NCBI RefSeq assembly: GCF_030254825.1
Contig: NC_083351.1
Span: 2,984,501 to 3,048,500, forward strand
From: Meriones unguiculatus
Lineage: Eukaryota; Chordata; Mammalia; Rodentia; Muridae
DNA: 64,000 nucleotides
Direction: 5' to 3'
Within the stretch, counting starts at the first letter, position 1; each line of letters opens with the position of its first letter. Positions 44,883 through 56,989 of this stretch are shown here, piece by piece. Made by a program: the position numbers and the translations under genes. Below the pieces are notes generated by a model. That model made no database searches, had not been told where the DNA came from, and saw nothing but the letters and a program-made list of their open reading frames with translations.

Positions 44883-44914
<32 letters not shown>
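44883..44914. repeat. (TG)n microsatellite
   Basis: About 16 uninterrupted TG units. Confidence 0.98.
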
Positions 44915-44916
<2 letters not shown>

Positions 44917-46056
44917 GTTGTAGAGACAGAAAATAGAACAAAATCTTGACACAGCGGGGAAAATCCTGACCTTCACAGAAAATATTGATCCAGAGCTCTG
45001 GCCCTGCGCTGTTGGTAGGGGAGGCAGTTAGTGGGGACTGTCTGTCTGAAGCAAGGTCCTTGTCGCACTTCCTCTGAGAATAATGGACAGAGCAGGCAGA
45101 CGACAGATGGGCAACAGTACTTTGTTACAAGTTTGGGACTAACAATCTTAAACAGAATAAAAAAAAAACCATCAACAACAAACCCTTACACCGACTGCCA
45201 CCCAAGGCTTGAAGTCTTGGTAGCAGTGAGGAGCTAGCAGACAGTGTTTATAGCTAGGAAGCATTTCAGCTCCAAGTTCTTACCAACCAAGAGTGGTCCC
45301 CTGCGGAGCAAGCTGCAGGTCACTCATGGGAAGCTGGGAGGCTGCAAGAAACTGAGGCATAAATTCCCATCTGGAGCACAAGTGTGGCCTCTTGAAGGCT
45401 GAGGTAGGAATGAGTCTCCTCGCTACACTGGTTGCCACTATCAGTGAGGTCCAGGAGCCTGGCTTCAGCAGGATCCCTGCCAAGGCCTTCCGACATGGCA
45501 AACTGCAGAGGGGACTCTAGTGAGCTTCCTGTCTGGTGCAGAGGCCTCAGCACAGGGAGCCTGAGGAGAGCCTACCTCCAGTGAGTGCTGAGGGCACTGT
45601 TCCCTTTCTAGAGAGTCAGGTAGCTGGGGAGTCAGACCCTGGAGTCCTGAGGCTTCTTTGCCTGAAGGGAAGACTCAGCAGAGGAACCCAGAGGCCATCC
45701 TTCTCTTCTCCCTCCTTTGGCTCCCACAGCAATTGTCTGAGATCAGTGGTCTAAAGCCCAAGTTTATAGGGTGCTAGCTGGGCTCCAGTTGGGTAAATAG
45801 AGTGAGAAAACAAGACCAATCAGGGATTTGTAGTCAAACATAGCTGTTGAGGAGAAGAAGACAGAGCCCACCAAGAACTGCTAACGTTCACAATCATGTC
45901 CTGAAGCATACCCGAGACAGGGCCACCCTACCCTTAACCCCAGCACTGACTTCTCTCTCACTGTCAGCCGGGATACAGCTCAGAGAGCCTTAGGTACCAA
46001 CAAACTTGAAGCTGAATAAATTCCAGCCACTATTCCTCTTTCTGTCTCCTCAGTCA
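44915..46056. other. Unassigned unique sequence
   Basis: 'gctgaataaattccagccac' near 46010-46029 carries an AATAAA signal. 45780-46050 could be part of an unrecognised LTR, but no paired features support it. Confidence 0.35.
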
Positions 46057-46072
46057 CCCCCCCCCCCCCCCC
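46057..46072. repeat. (C)16 homopolymer
   Basis: Sixteen C residues in a row. Confidence 0.95.
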
Positions 46073-46770
46073 GCTTTCTAGACCTTTTCTCCCTCGGTTA
46101 GACTAAAAACCCAGATTCTATTAGAAAACAATGAGACCACACCCTTACCTGTATCCACCAGGGCCAAAGGCATCCGCTCCCAGCGTGGGGCCTGGAGCTG
46201 CAGTGAGCCACACAGGGCTTTCTGGGGGCAGTTCTTATCTCCTGGTGCCCACCTCTCCCAGTGCATATCGTGTTTATATTTTAAATAAAAATTTTCCTAT
46301 GTAGTGGAGCAAAACGGCTCTGGGAATTCGGGATGGCCGAGGGCCAACACTCAGTTACCACGACTAGTCTCAGTTCGGCCATACCAGTGGCACCACTTAA
46401 AAAGACAAAGCAAGTGACTCAAAGCACACTCCACCACCAACACGGTCAGCTCCCGGAGACACTGCACCCAGCCCAGACCTTTGAAGACATGGGCACCCCT
46501 TGCCTCCCCTTTTCATCCCTCAGTACGTTCTCTCCCTTAAACCACGTCTGTGATGTCTCTCTCAACATCTGGAAAAGAGGGAGCAGATACGCTGCTTGAG
46601 CATTAAGTGTGAGCTCCAAGCTCAGTAACTGGAAGGGGACAGGAGGAGAAGGAACAGCACCTCGGAGAGTGCTCTCTTCGGTCCCTCGAGAGTGAAATAG
46701 TTCCTCGGTCCCTGCACATAGGCAGGACATTTTGGACAGGGCATGGACTAGGCTTCATAAAACACGTGCA
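46073..46770. other. Unassigned unique sequence
   Basis: AATAAA occurs at about 46283. No gene or repeat recognised. Confidence 0.4.
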
Positions 46771-47180
46771 TTGGGGTCTGGAGACACAGCTCAGCCAGCC
46801 AAATTCTCCTCTCACGTACGTGAGGACCTGAGTTCAAACCCCAGAGCCAAGTCCAAAAGCTCAATGTGGTGGGGGGCCTCGTGGTTCTCAGTGATACTGA
46901 GATGGGAGGGGGAGGCAGGCAGGTCCCTGGCACTCACTGGCCAGCTAGCATGACTGCCTGAGGAAGTTCCAAGACAGTGAGGGGCTCTGAACCAAAAGTG
47001 GAAGGTATCTGAGGAATAACACCCAAAATTGCCCTCTGACTTTGACAAGCATACACACATATGCACATATACACACAAACACACACCACAGCACACTCAC
47101 ACAAACACATACCCACATACATACACAGATAAATACACACACACAAATACACACATTACACACATACACACAAACATGCA
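46771..47180 (+). repeat. B4-type SINE with long CA-rich tail
   Basis: 'ggagacacagctcagccagc' head, 'ctgagttcaaaccccagagc' B-box region, 'gggggaggcaggcaggtccc', 'ccctctgactttgacaagca', then an imperfect CA tail (47048-47180). Long cysteine- or histidine/threonine-rich frames here come from the tail. Confidence 0.85.
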
Positions 47181-47815
47181 TACAATCAAAAGAAAGTACA
47201 TCCATGTCTGATTTGACTCTTCCATAACTGTTGATGATTCCAGACTAAGCTGATGACCGGTCTCACAGTAAACAGCTGACCATGGGACATGACCAGAGCA
47301 CGGCTGCACCATCCTCTATCACCCTATCCTGGGTGGGACAAAAGCCCTGCCACGAGGGAGCTTTCGAGTGCCTGCGTGCCTGAGGAGAAGCAGGGCATGA
47401 CCGTGAAGAACTCTGTAAGAAGTGATGCAGACGTCATTTCCAGACAGCAAGGGAGAGATAACCTAAGGGCAGGCATGATTAATTGCTAACTGAATTATTC
47501 AGACAGTAATGACAGGAGGTCAGAGCAGAGAGTGATCGTGTCCATCCAGGGTCACCAGGAAGGCTGTGTCACCACACAGTTAGAACCCTGCAGACAAAGA
47601 CCGAGAGTGAAGGCGTCGATTAGCCATTCCTACAAGTAGACACTAAAGCAAGGCCGGGGGAGATGGCAGCCGGGGGTGGGTGGGATTAATTATTTATGCT
47701 TTCTTGATCAACATGACTGTCTGAAGGACTTCAGCCCTCAGACCTCAGGCTCTGCTGTAGGGAATGAGGAGTCAACGGGGTTCTGGTGGATACCCTCTAG
47801 TCTTGGATGAGTGGG
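47181..47815. promoter_or_regulatory. Unique DNA with two TAAT-rich patches
   Basis: No repeat recognised. 'ggcatgattaattgctaact' (47472-47491) and 'gggattaattatttatgctt' (47682-47701) are AT-rich patches in otherwise mixed sequence and could be parts of conserved regulatory DNA. Weak support. Confidence 0.22.
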
Positions 47816-48181
47816 GTCTTGGCTCAGTTCATCTTGATTATCAATGTGACAGGATCTAGAATCACAGAAGAGACAGATCTCTGGGCGTGTCTGTGAGGAG
47901 TTATCTCGTTGGGTTAACTGAAGCAGGAAGGCCTGCCCAGGACGGTGGCGGTTCCCAATCTGTTGGCTGTGGACTGAAGAGCAAGCGAGCGAGCTGAGCA
48001 CCAGCGTTTACCTCTCTGCCTCCAACTGTGGCTGTGTGTGACCAGCTGCCTCACAATTGGCTTGTGCCCTCACTGCCACGGGGGACTGTACCCTCAGGTT
48101 GCCAGCCCAGATAAGCCCCTCCTCTTTAAGTTGCTTTTGTCAAGTTCCTGCTGCGGCAATGGGAAAAAGAACTAACATGAT
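47816..48181 (+). repeat. MaLR-type LTR
   Basis: 'aatgtgacaggatctagaat' (47843-47862), 'tctctgggcgtgtctgtgag', 'gagcgagctgagcaccagcg', 'gggggactgtaccctcaggt' and a terminal 'ctttaagttgcttttgtcaa'. A distinct MaLR subtype from the MT copies above. Confidence 0.85.
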
Positions 48182-48335
48182 GTGTGAGAGGTAAGATTTT
48201 CCAGAAAAGTCCCAGCCGCCTCCAAGGCCCATAGTCGCCCGAAGGGTCCTCGAAACGGTGAACAGGTCACTGCTGACTCATTTGGTCTTGAGACTTCCTG
48301 AACATTCTACAGCAACCATCATGGAACATGGCGGA

Positions 48336-48337
<2 letters not shown>

Positions 48338-48380
<43 letters not shown>

Positions 48381-48395
48381 CGCACACTCACACAC
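48338..48395. repeat. (AC)n microsatellite
   Basis: About 29 AC units, with CGCAC and CTCAC variants at the right end. Confidence 0.97.
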
Positions 48396-49924
48396 TGTGT
48401 CTGGGATTGATGGCCTGTTCCGAACCTCCCCCAGCCTCCTTACAGTTCCTGCGGGAGAAACCCCACGCTCCTGCCCGTGCCCCTCTCTCCCTGCATAGCT
48501 TGTTCTCAGCCAGCAGTGACCGTGAGTGACAGGTGCACTCTTGCCCTATACTGTAGTGGCTGCTGCTCCCTCCCAAAGGGCTCTGGGCTCCTTGCCATGG
48601 TCTAAAAGCCTTCGTAGATCTGGCCCTGAGGCCTCCTCTTCCTGGTCACTGGCCTTCCTCGCAGCCTCTGCTCCTGTGACATGAGGCTCTTACCTCTGCC
48701 AAGCACCCACCATCCAAGCCAAGAGCTTTCTGGCTTCACTCGAAGGGCCAGCTACTGGGAGCCACGAAGCCGTAACTCCCTCTCTTTCCTCTGCTTGACT
48801 TTGCTGCCAACTGTCTTCATTTGCCTGGGTTCAACAAGGAGACCGTAGGCAGGACTGAGTAGAATGGTTTAGGAAGGCAATCCAGGAAGAGAAACTAGGA
48901 GGGGACCTCAAAAGTCAGGAAAGGGTCAGACTTGATGCAAGCCCAACCCTCAGAGAGGAGCAGGGGGTTCCTGGGTCAAGGCCAAGGCTGCTTAGGTTTG
49001 GGTCACTTCAGCACAGCTCTTGAGAGTTGTGGAGCCAAGGTTGCTTAGACCCACCCCTCCAGGAAGTAGGCCTTGGGACTTGCATTGAGCTCCAGCCACA
49101 CCTAGAAGCAGATGTGGTTTGAAATTAAAACTCCTGGGAAGAGTCTGATCATCCATGTTCCTTAGGGCAGGAGGGAGGGCTTCAGGGAGCCATAGGGCCA
49201 GACAGTCCTTGGTCTTCTCTGCTTCTGTTACTGCCCCCGCTGCCACCACCATGCTAGACCTAGAACAAGGCCTGGCACTCAAGTTCAGCTACACTTCTTG
49301 CATGAGGCAGGTGGGCAGACTTACAGATGGATGGGTGGGCAGGTATAAAGATGAATGAATAAACCCAGAAAGTCTTCCCTCACAGGACTCTTTGTGTATA
49401 CTCTCTTCCACTCAGTGTAGACTCTTACCGTATGTTTTCCTACAGTCAGTTCAGGTATGGGAATGGGGAGTGGGGTCCTGGCCATTGCTTGGCTCCGTCA
49501 TGGGATGAACCACCTCTCAGACGGGCAAGCCATGCAGGATAAACTCTATTGGGTCTCCCTGTGTGATTGCCAGGATACCTGTGTAAGCAAGGCCTGATGG
49601 GGCTGCCCCTCCTGCAAATGCAAACTGGGGATTTATGGCCTTGCCTTCTAAATACTGTCGCTCACGCCCCTTAAGTGACTCTCTCTGTCTTAGTCTCCCA
49701 TCATCCCTCACCCCCACCCAACTGTGGAACCAGCAGCTGCTCGGGCCGTGTAACCAGAGCCTCTGACTCTCTCCCCACCATGGTGCCTGTACCGCGTTCC
49801 CCTTGGACCAGAGTCCAGAACCCACATGAGGCATGGAAGCTGAGGCAGGCATGCCTCACCCTCACGCACCCTGATGCCTGGAGGGCTCACGACTCCCCTC
49901 TTGGCGCACTTGAACTTTGGAATG
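48396..49924. other. Unassigned unique sequence
   Basis: No gene or repeat recognised. Overlapping frames to 112 codons lack known features. Confidence 0.4.
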
Positions 49925-50180
49925 GCACAGGTTCACTGGTGAAAAGGTTAATACCGTGGCAGGACCGTGAGCTGTGGAACTCGGAGCTGCATGGGGAGCC
50001 TGGGTGTGATTAGTCATTTTCATCAATGATGAAGGAGAAGGAAGTGGAGTCGACCCTGCACGATTGATGGATCACTACGTCCCTTTGCCATTTGTGAACG
50101 CCATTACCTTTACAGCTTAATCTTCCTGTAACCATTTTTCAATAATCATGGAAGCAAAATTAAATTAAATGCTCAGCCTC
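49925..50180. promoter_or_regulatory. Candidate conserved non-coding element
   Basis: Non-repetitive sequence with 'gattagtcattttcatcaat' (50008-50027), 'agcttaatcttcctgtaacc', 'caataatcatgg' and 'aattaaattaaat'. Intact CpGs at 50041-50105 sit in AT-rich context. Regulatory function is inferred from texture only. Confidence 0.28.
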
Positions 50181-50619
50181 GAAACTGGGCACAGCATCTC
50201 GTCTCCTTGCTCCTTCGGAAGGATGGGACTTGAACTGTGTTCTCAGCAGCCTTGGGTGACCTCAGCAGCCTTCAGTTTCTGTTATCCCACCCCTGCATCT
50301 CCCCCCCTCCCCTGCATGCCTCCTCCTGGTACACAAATTTGGACCAAATTGGATCAAGCTTGTAGGTTCTGAAATTTACAGTTCGTGCCACAAAACCTGT
50401 GCACCTCGACGGAATCCTTACTTTAAGTTAATGCTGACAAAGTACGAAAAGGCAGAGGCCCCATAAATCATAGCCATGTCATATCAAAAATTTCCGAACA
50501 GCACGCAGTTTCGCCAGACCAGAACAAGGCCTGCCCGCTCTCCTGCACACACAAGCAGAGGGAAGTCTGGGCCATCAAGCTCAGAGACCCTGCGAGTTTT
50601 ACTGTGGAGGCTTTGGGGC
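50181..50619. other. Unassigned unique sequence
   Basis: Nothing recognised. Confidence 0.4.
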
Positions 50620-51250
50620 GGCCTTTGTTTGTATTTTTGTATGAAAGCTAACCCAAAGTGGGATTTGTTTGGGATTAGCTTTCTTCTGTACAGTCCATCA
50701 GTGGGAGGAAAAAAGAAAGAAAAGGCGTCCAGATCCTCTCGCACATCTGTGATTGCCATAAGGGGTCTCTGTAAAGACAGCGTCACACAAAGAATGCAAA
50801 AATAAATTACAGAGGCTCACGAGCTGGGCAGAGACCGGAGCGCCATATGCTTTACATAACATTTATTTTTCTGAAGAAAAAAAAAAGTGTTCTGAAACTG
50901 AATAACGTTCGTGTGTTCTAAATATTTGCTTTCTATAGCATCCCGGGGATGGTAAGGAAATGTCCCAAAGTCCCAGCCAGCACCGCTGAAGCCTGGGGAG
51001 GAAAGAAGCCCAGCAGGTCCTCTGAGCAGCGTTCAATTGCTATGCAAATGGAGGGCCTTATTATTTACTGCTCTTGCAGCTCTGACAGGGGAAAATATTG
51101 CGGACTCCAAAGGCATCTGTTGAACGTAGATCGAGCGCCTGCAAAGCTGTGATCAGGTTGGAATCACATTCTTTCCGGACCCCGGGTGCGGCCATGCAGT
51201 CACCATGAGAAACAAATTGCTCTGAGCTCTTTGCAGCCTTTTGCTTGGTG
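50620..51250. promoter_or_regulatory. Candidate conserved non-coding element
   Basis: About 600 bp without repeat signature. It contains a POU-type octamer ATGCAAAT (51042-51049), AT-rich runs ('catttatttttctgaagaaa', 'ctaaatatttgctttc') and scattered retained CpGs. It is the largest such block in the window. Function is inferred. Confidence 0.32.
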
Positions 51251-51354
51251 CGAGTTAAACAGTCGGTGTGTGGGGAGGGGAGGCTGCACCTTGTACACTC
51301 AACATGACTGGCACTGGGGTTCGCCCCTAAGGTCTGACTCAAAGATGAGATCCT

Positions 51355-51690
51355 ACAGGCTTTGGAGGAGACCACACGTAAAGTGCTTGGCACACAGGTG
51401 TGGAGAGCTGAGTGTGATCCTCAGCACCAGCATAAAAACATCTGGGCACAGCAGCGGGCACTTGTGGTCCCCATGCATGGGAGACAAAGATGGGCAAATC
51501 CCCAGGCTCAATGCCCTCCGACTGGAGAATCAGAAAATTCCAAGCTACTGAGAGAGCCTGTCTCCAAAAACAAACAGAAACAAAGGTGGATGATACCTGA
51601 GGAGGGACACTAAAGTTGACCTCGCTCCCTCACACTCACACACACACACACAGACTCACACATGTGCACACACTCAGACCATGAGTCAGT
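51355..51690 (+). repeat. B4-type SINE with CA-rich tail
   Basis: 'aaagtgcttggcacacaggt', 'gtgtgatcctcagcaccagc', 'gggcacttgtggtccccatg', 'gagagcctgtctccaaaaac', then 'actcacacacacacacacac' (51632-51651). Confidence 0.8.
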
Positions 51691-51756
51691 GACGGGGGAG
51701 ACAGCTTATAAACACAGCTCCACACCTGGGCTATGTCCGGCAGGGTCTCCAGCACC

Positions 51757-51793
51757 TCCTTTGTTTGTTTGTTTGTTTGTTTGTTTGTTTGTT

Positions 51794-51828
<35 letters not shown>

Positions 51829-51875
51829 CTCTTTCCCTCTCTCTTTCTCTCTCTTGCTCTCTCTCTCTTTCCTAT
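51757..51875. repeat. (TTTG)n(TTTC)n(CT)n microsatellite
   Basis: About eight TTTG units, then about eight TTTC units, then an imperfect CT-rich run. Confidence 0.97.
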
Positions 51876-53568
51876 TTCAGTAGGGCCCTGAACTTCTGAC
51901 TGTCCTCACCCTAAAGTTTTCAGCCCTCTCACTCTCACAGCATCAGTCCAAAGGCCTGACCTTGGTGAGTACAAGAGTGCTCTCTGACAGCCATCTGGAA
52001 AGTCGGGGTGTTGTTTCCAGTGTAACTCCGAGAGTGGCCTTTCATCCCGCGTAATACCCCATTTTGACAAACCATGGTTCCTTCCAACCAATGCCTGCCT
52101 GCCTTCCAGATCACACCTAGAAAGTGTGACCCCAAGGCAGCATGGAGCATTCGGACTGTGGGCCCACGTCATCATGGGCGCATGGCCATCAAGTTTCCAG
52201 GTTCCTCGAGGCCCTGGCTCTGCTAAGAGCATGGTGCTTCATGCTTCCCCAACAGGCTCCTGTTATCTCTGAAAACGGATGTGGCTTCCTTTCTCCGGAG
52301 AGCATTCCATGGGTCCAGCCCCAGTGGTGTCTGTGGCTGCTTTTCATGCCATCACAACCTCGAGTCCCTAGGGACTAGCTAGTCTCTTACTGACCCCTGC
52401 TCTTCCTGCAAGGACGAATTTCTCCAGACATTTCCAGGAAATCCTCGGAGTAGACATCTCCTGTGCTGCAGAGGCGGCCCTCGCTGTGTGCAGCCCCTAG
52501 CTCCTGAGTGCCAGCCTCCTGCGCCTTATGTGGGTGGCTCTGCAGGCTGCACATACCACTCCTTTCCCTTGTTTTCTGGACACAAACACAGCCATGGCCA
52601 TTGCCACCTTCCCTGCCAGCCTCCTGCAATCTGGGGCAAAGGAAAACCAGGAGGAAGACTGAGGGTTGTGCTTTCTTGGGGTGTTCTTCCCACTTCCTAG
52701 GGCACTTGTTGGGGAAACACGATCTCAAAAGAGAAATAAACAAAAGGAATGAGGCTGGGAACACAAGGGCAGAAGCAGGACTGGGCATTGGAGGCAGGCA
52801 GGACTCAGGCTGTGGGGAGTCAAGGGCTGACAGTGACGGGCACTGAGGGAGGGAGGAACAGAGGACATCTATAGCTGCAAAGGAAGAGAGACAGGAGCAA
52901 GAGCTTACCCCTGACAGGTGACAAGGGAGGGCTGTGAAGCCGGGATCACTCCTCCAAAGCTGGACCTTCTACACAAAGCCAGTCAAGATAAGGTAGAGTG
53001 ACAGTCGAAGAGGGAGTGTAAGAGCAGATCAATGGTGGTGACAAGCTGACGTGTCATCTAGCAAGCCTGGAGCACTGCTCTGTGTCGGCCCAGTGATACT
53101 CTCTACAAACCCACCAGTTGCTGAGCATGCAGGGGGGCCCAGCTTCAAGTGCAGGCTTCTCTAGAGTGTCGCTTGAAGATGAGCAAGCTCTGAGGAACAC
53201 AACAGCAGCCTTTGCCATTGCACAGACAGCACAAGAGTACACTCACACACACTTAATGTAGAGCCTGCAGCAAGCCCGTGGTCTAACTTGCTGCTGCCAG
53301 TGACAAACACAGCACGAAAGCCAACAGAGAAAATGGTGTGATCAAGAAACACGAAGGAGGCCAGTGTGAGGCCCCTGCCAACTTAGCAGGAGGCAGGCAG
53401 CTTCACACTGAACATTTGTGACAAATAACAGCGAGCTGGGACATGCAGTGCAGCAAAGACATGAGCGTGACCCAAGTCCTCGATCCCCATTGTCAAGTGA
53501 GACTCAGTGTATGTGACTGTGCGGATCTTGGAAGTACAGAGTCCAGCCCAAAAAAGGAAGGAATGAGT

Positions 53569-53571
<3 letters not shown>
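51876..53571. other. Unassigned unique sequence
   Basis: No gene or repeat recognised. Opposing frames at 52387-52846 (to 133 codons) are mutual shadows. Confidence 0.4.

Positions 53572-53620
<49 letters not shown>
53572..53620. repeat. (GT)n microsatellite
   Basis: About 24 uninterrupted GT units. Confidence 0.98.
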
Positions 53621-53622
<2 letters not shown>

Positions 53623-53635
53623 CACAGTCAGTGAG

Positions 53636-53916
53636 AATGGAGTTCTAGGTTAGTACAAGCTTGATTCTCCATGGTCTCTTACTTGAGTGCGTATATTTTC
53701 AGCAACAGGGTCTTACTGTCAAGTTTTGTGGGGTGGCCGAGAGCACCCACAATAGCCTCTAATGTTTAAGGGTCTGTGGGGTTCTATAAAATAAAAAACA
53801 GATACCATAAAGTCAGGTGGGTAGGGAAGAAGGTAGGTCTGGGAGGAGTTGGAGGAATGGGAGAATATGATCAAAACATGCACAAAATTCTCAAAGAATA
53901 AAAATAAGAGGGACAG
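53636..53916 (+). repeat. L1 3' end fragment
   Basis: 'ggtctcttacttgagtgcgt', 'agcaacagggtcttactgtc', 'gccgagagcacccacaatag', 'gggtagggaagaaggtaggt' and 'attctcaaagaataaaaata' follow the order of the rodent L1 3' untranslated region and its poly(A) end. Confidence 0.85.
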
Positions 53917-53944
53917 TTGTAAAATTCACTTAAGATGAAAGTTG

Positions 53945-54141
53945 ACCATTTATCATCTATCATCTATGTGTCTGTCTATCATCTACCTGTCTATCATTTA
54001 TCTATCATATCCCTCATCTCCATCATCTATCATCTATCTCTCTATCTTCTATCAATCTTCTATCATCTATCTATATCCATCTATCATCAATCTATCTATC
54101 TATTATATATCTGTCATCCATCATCTGTCTATCTATCTACC

Positions 54142-54180
<39 letters not shown>

Positions 54181-54184
54181 ATGT
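53945..54184. repeat. (TCTA)n-type microsatellite
   Basis: 240-bp compound array of ATCT, ATCATCT and CTGTCTATC units, with about ten perfect TCTA units at its right end (54142-54181). The left part is degenerate. Proline/serine/isoleucine/tyrosine frames here are artefacts. Confidence 0.96.
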
Positions 54185-54944
54185 ATCTGTCCTGGAGTAA
54201 TCAATTCAACGACATTTCACAGTCCACTCTTGTGTAACCATCATCACTACCTCACTTGAGAAAACCTGCCAATCAGAGGTCCCAGTACCAATTTTTGGAT
54301 GTCTCTGGGTAGGGAGTGATGGTTTTGCTGCAGACGAAGACTCCAGCTTTATGAACCCGTGTCTGACTGCACAACCACAAACTCTTCCGAGGACAAAGAG
54401 AAGAGCTGACCCTTGGATGCATTTCTTCTCATTCCTACTCTGCTCCCAGCTCCCATTTGCTCCTCAGAGTTTCTATAACAACACCATTATTTTGTAGCTC
54501 TTTTTTCTTCCAAAAGTTTGGCATATTTACATCCTAATTATAACAAACTAGTAATTGGACTTAAATTGGGTCAAAGGGATGGGTTTCCTGTGACTTTCCA
54601 CCCGCAGCCAGCCTCTGTGGCCAGTCAACATCCAGCATGACCCCAGGACCATGGAGTCTGGGTTTCCTACCCTGGAAACTGGGCTAGAGGCTTTAAAACT
54701 TCCTCTCCATGTAGCTTCAATTCCCCCATGTTGCAGCTCTTTGTAACCCTCATCACATGAGAGCACTCACTTTAAAGACAGTAACATCTGGGTCTTGTGG
54801 TGCACGTGGTCCATGGACGGGCGATCTTTCAGAAACCTTTTGTAGGCTGTACATATCTTAAAACGAAATATTTGAAATTCAAACCCTCATCCCTTACAGC
54901 TTTGGAGATGTCTTCCCATGACCTTTTCCTGCCTCACTTTTGAG
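54185..54944. other. Unassigned unique sequence
   Basis: Nothing recognised. Confidence 0.4.
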
Positions 54945-55200
54945 ATTATGATTCCGACATTTCCCTGTCCCTTTCTCCCTCCATACTCTTCCATACAGCC
55001 CTCCTTGGTCTCTTTCAAATCCATGGCCTCTTTCTGTGCACATATGTGTATGTATATATATACATATTCTTAAATATATTGTGTTTAGGAACTGATCATT
55101 TGGTATTGGATTAAGATTTTATGTTGAAAATTACAAATATGCTGTTGGTCTAATTTTTGCTATTTTTGGATATCTGCGGGTTTGCTTCAATACAGTTTTA
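54945..55200 (-). repeat. L1 3' end fragment, antisense
   Basis: 'ctttctccctccatactctt', 'ttggtctctttcaaatccat', 'ggcctctttctgtgcacata', (TATA)-like run and 'gatcatttggtattggatta' match the complement of a rodent L1 3' region. Confidence 0.75.
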
Positions 55201-56052
55201 AACTAGATCAAATTTGGATTTCTGAACTGAAACTACATTTGAGGCTGAAGTTTAAAATGCATATATACCCTCCAGTCTCCAAGGCTCCTTGCAAATAGCA
55301 CCGCCCACAGACGAGGCAGCGTATCCTATCAAATATCACCACATCTACATCTGGCCGCATCTGCAGAGCTCCCCACATGGCCGCCATCACCTCCGATCTC
55401 CTGCTCAGCGCCACACAGAATGCAACCCTGTAGACTGCACTGTGCTGCACTGTCTCAGGGGCACAAACCTCAAGCTGCAGCTCACCGTCTCTGTCTACAG
55501 CGCCCACTGGGAAACTGAGCCACTAAGACATTCTCCTGCTATAAGCAAGCAAATGATCTGGTCTGTGTCTGGCCCCTCATGACCCATAAACTGTATCCAT
55601 AGCTGTTTGTAGCCACATGTGACTGGCCTACAGGTCGGACACACCTGGTAAAGAATAAACAACTATGTAAAAAGGGAGTGTTTGTGCCTGGCAAAGGCAG
55701 AAGAGTATTCTTTCAAAGATTTTTTCTACAGATATTTGAGGATGAGGAATCCGTGAGTATGGGTATTTGTGGGGCTGGGGAACTGGCTAAGACTAAGAGT
55801 GGGAATCTCCAGCACCTGTACCCTGATTCATCCAGAAAGCCCCTACCCACCCCCAAAGGGTTAAGTAGCCTTTGTTCCCCTGATTCAACTCTCGCTGAAG
55901 CTGCCTCCTTGAAGCACTCACAGATGCCTGAGGTCTCTTTTGTTCCTGCCTCCTGCTTACCCACTCAGGACCCGCAGGTCAGCCCATGATGGGTGGGGAA
56001 ACGGAGCCTGAATAGCAAATATTTGTATGTGTAAAACCTGCATTAAAATGTA
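55201..56052. other. Unassigned unique sequence
   Basis: Opposing frames of 97-103 codons (55208-55989) show no known domain or splice context. No repeat recognised. Confidence 0.4.
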
Positions 56053-56262
56053 ATGAAAGGCTGAAGAGATGGTTCAGCTGCTAAGAACTCTGACTGCTCT
56101 TCCACATGACCTAGGTTCAAATTCCAGAACCGACACAGCAACTCACAGCTGTCCGCAACTCCAGTTTCAAGGCATCTGATGCCCTCTTCTAGCCCCTGCC
56201 GGCATCTGCAGGCATTGGGTGCATGTGAACACACGCACACATATGCACACAAATAAATAGTG
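56053..56262 (+). repeat. B2-class SINE
   Basis: Well preserved: 'aaaggctgaagagatggttc' head with A box, 'ggttcaaattccagaaccga' B-box region, 'ggcatctgatgccctcttct' body, CA-rich stretch and 'aaataaatag' tail. Confidence 0.92.
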
Positions 56263-56527
56263 GGGTGAAATTTTCTTACAACATGACACACTGTGAGTTT
56301 AAGATGCATGTGGAAAGTCAGAATGCCCATGGAGTTGCTTTTGTTGTGCGCTCAGCAATCCCCTGGGGCGCAGCCTTTCCACCATTGACTTTTCTCTCCA
56401 GTCACGCCCCAGCCAGTGTTTCCTGCTCCCTTCAGGGCCTCATCCTGAGGAAGCCGTCTGTCTGTGGGGAGCTGCCATCCACATCTCTCCTTCTTTCTTG
56501 TCAATCACTGTTACTGTGTGAGAGGAG
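56263..56527. other. Unassigned unique sequence
   Basis: Nothing recognised. Confidence 0.4.
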
Positions 56528-56907
56528 TGTGATGGTTTGTAGTCTTCTTACTTGACAACTTGACTTGGTCCAGAGTCATCTGTGAAGAATTGCACAGATG
56601 AGCCTGTGGGCGTGTCTGTGGGAGATTGTCTTGAGTGTTAACTACGTAGGAAGACCAAGTCCACTGTGGGCAGCAGCCACCGATCCCTCCACAAAAGCAG
56701 GTGGTTCTGACCTACGTAAGGAAGCTAGCTGACCATGGGCCAGCGAATGAGCAAGCCAGCGGGCGTATTCCTCCATTGCTCTGCCCTCCAGTGTCTGCCC
56801 TAACTTTGCTCAATGATCTACTATAACTTGGAAGCATAAGACGAAATGACCTGTTTTCTCCTAAATTTCTTATTGTGTTTATCACAGCAACAGAATTCAA
56901 ACTAGCA
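56528..56907 (+). repeat. MaLR-type LTR (MT class)
   Basis: Starts TGTGATGGTTTGTAG and ends CAAACTAGCA. 'gagcctgtgggcgtgtctgt', 'ccaagtccactgtgggcagc' and 'tttatcacagcaacagaatt' support the class. Confidence 0.85.
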
Positions 56908-56989
56908 TGGCATTCAGAGTGGACTTGACTGCATTTGGAGCCTCCTAGGGAACACACCACTACTGAGGGCGCATTTCTACTGAGGCATT

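Noticed and set aside
46340..46400. 5S rRNA-like words ('cggccatacca')
   Set aside because: Only about ten bases match; the rest of a 5S gene is absent.
56053..56262. tRNA-like A and B boxes
   Set aside because: They belong to a B2 SINE, which is tRNA-derived, not to a functional tRNA gene.
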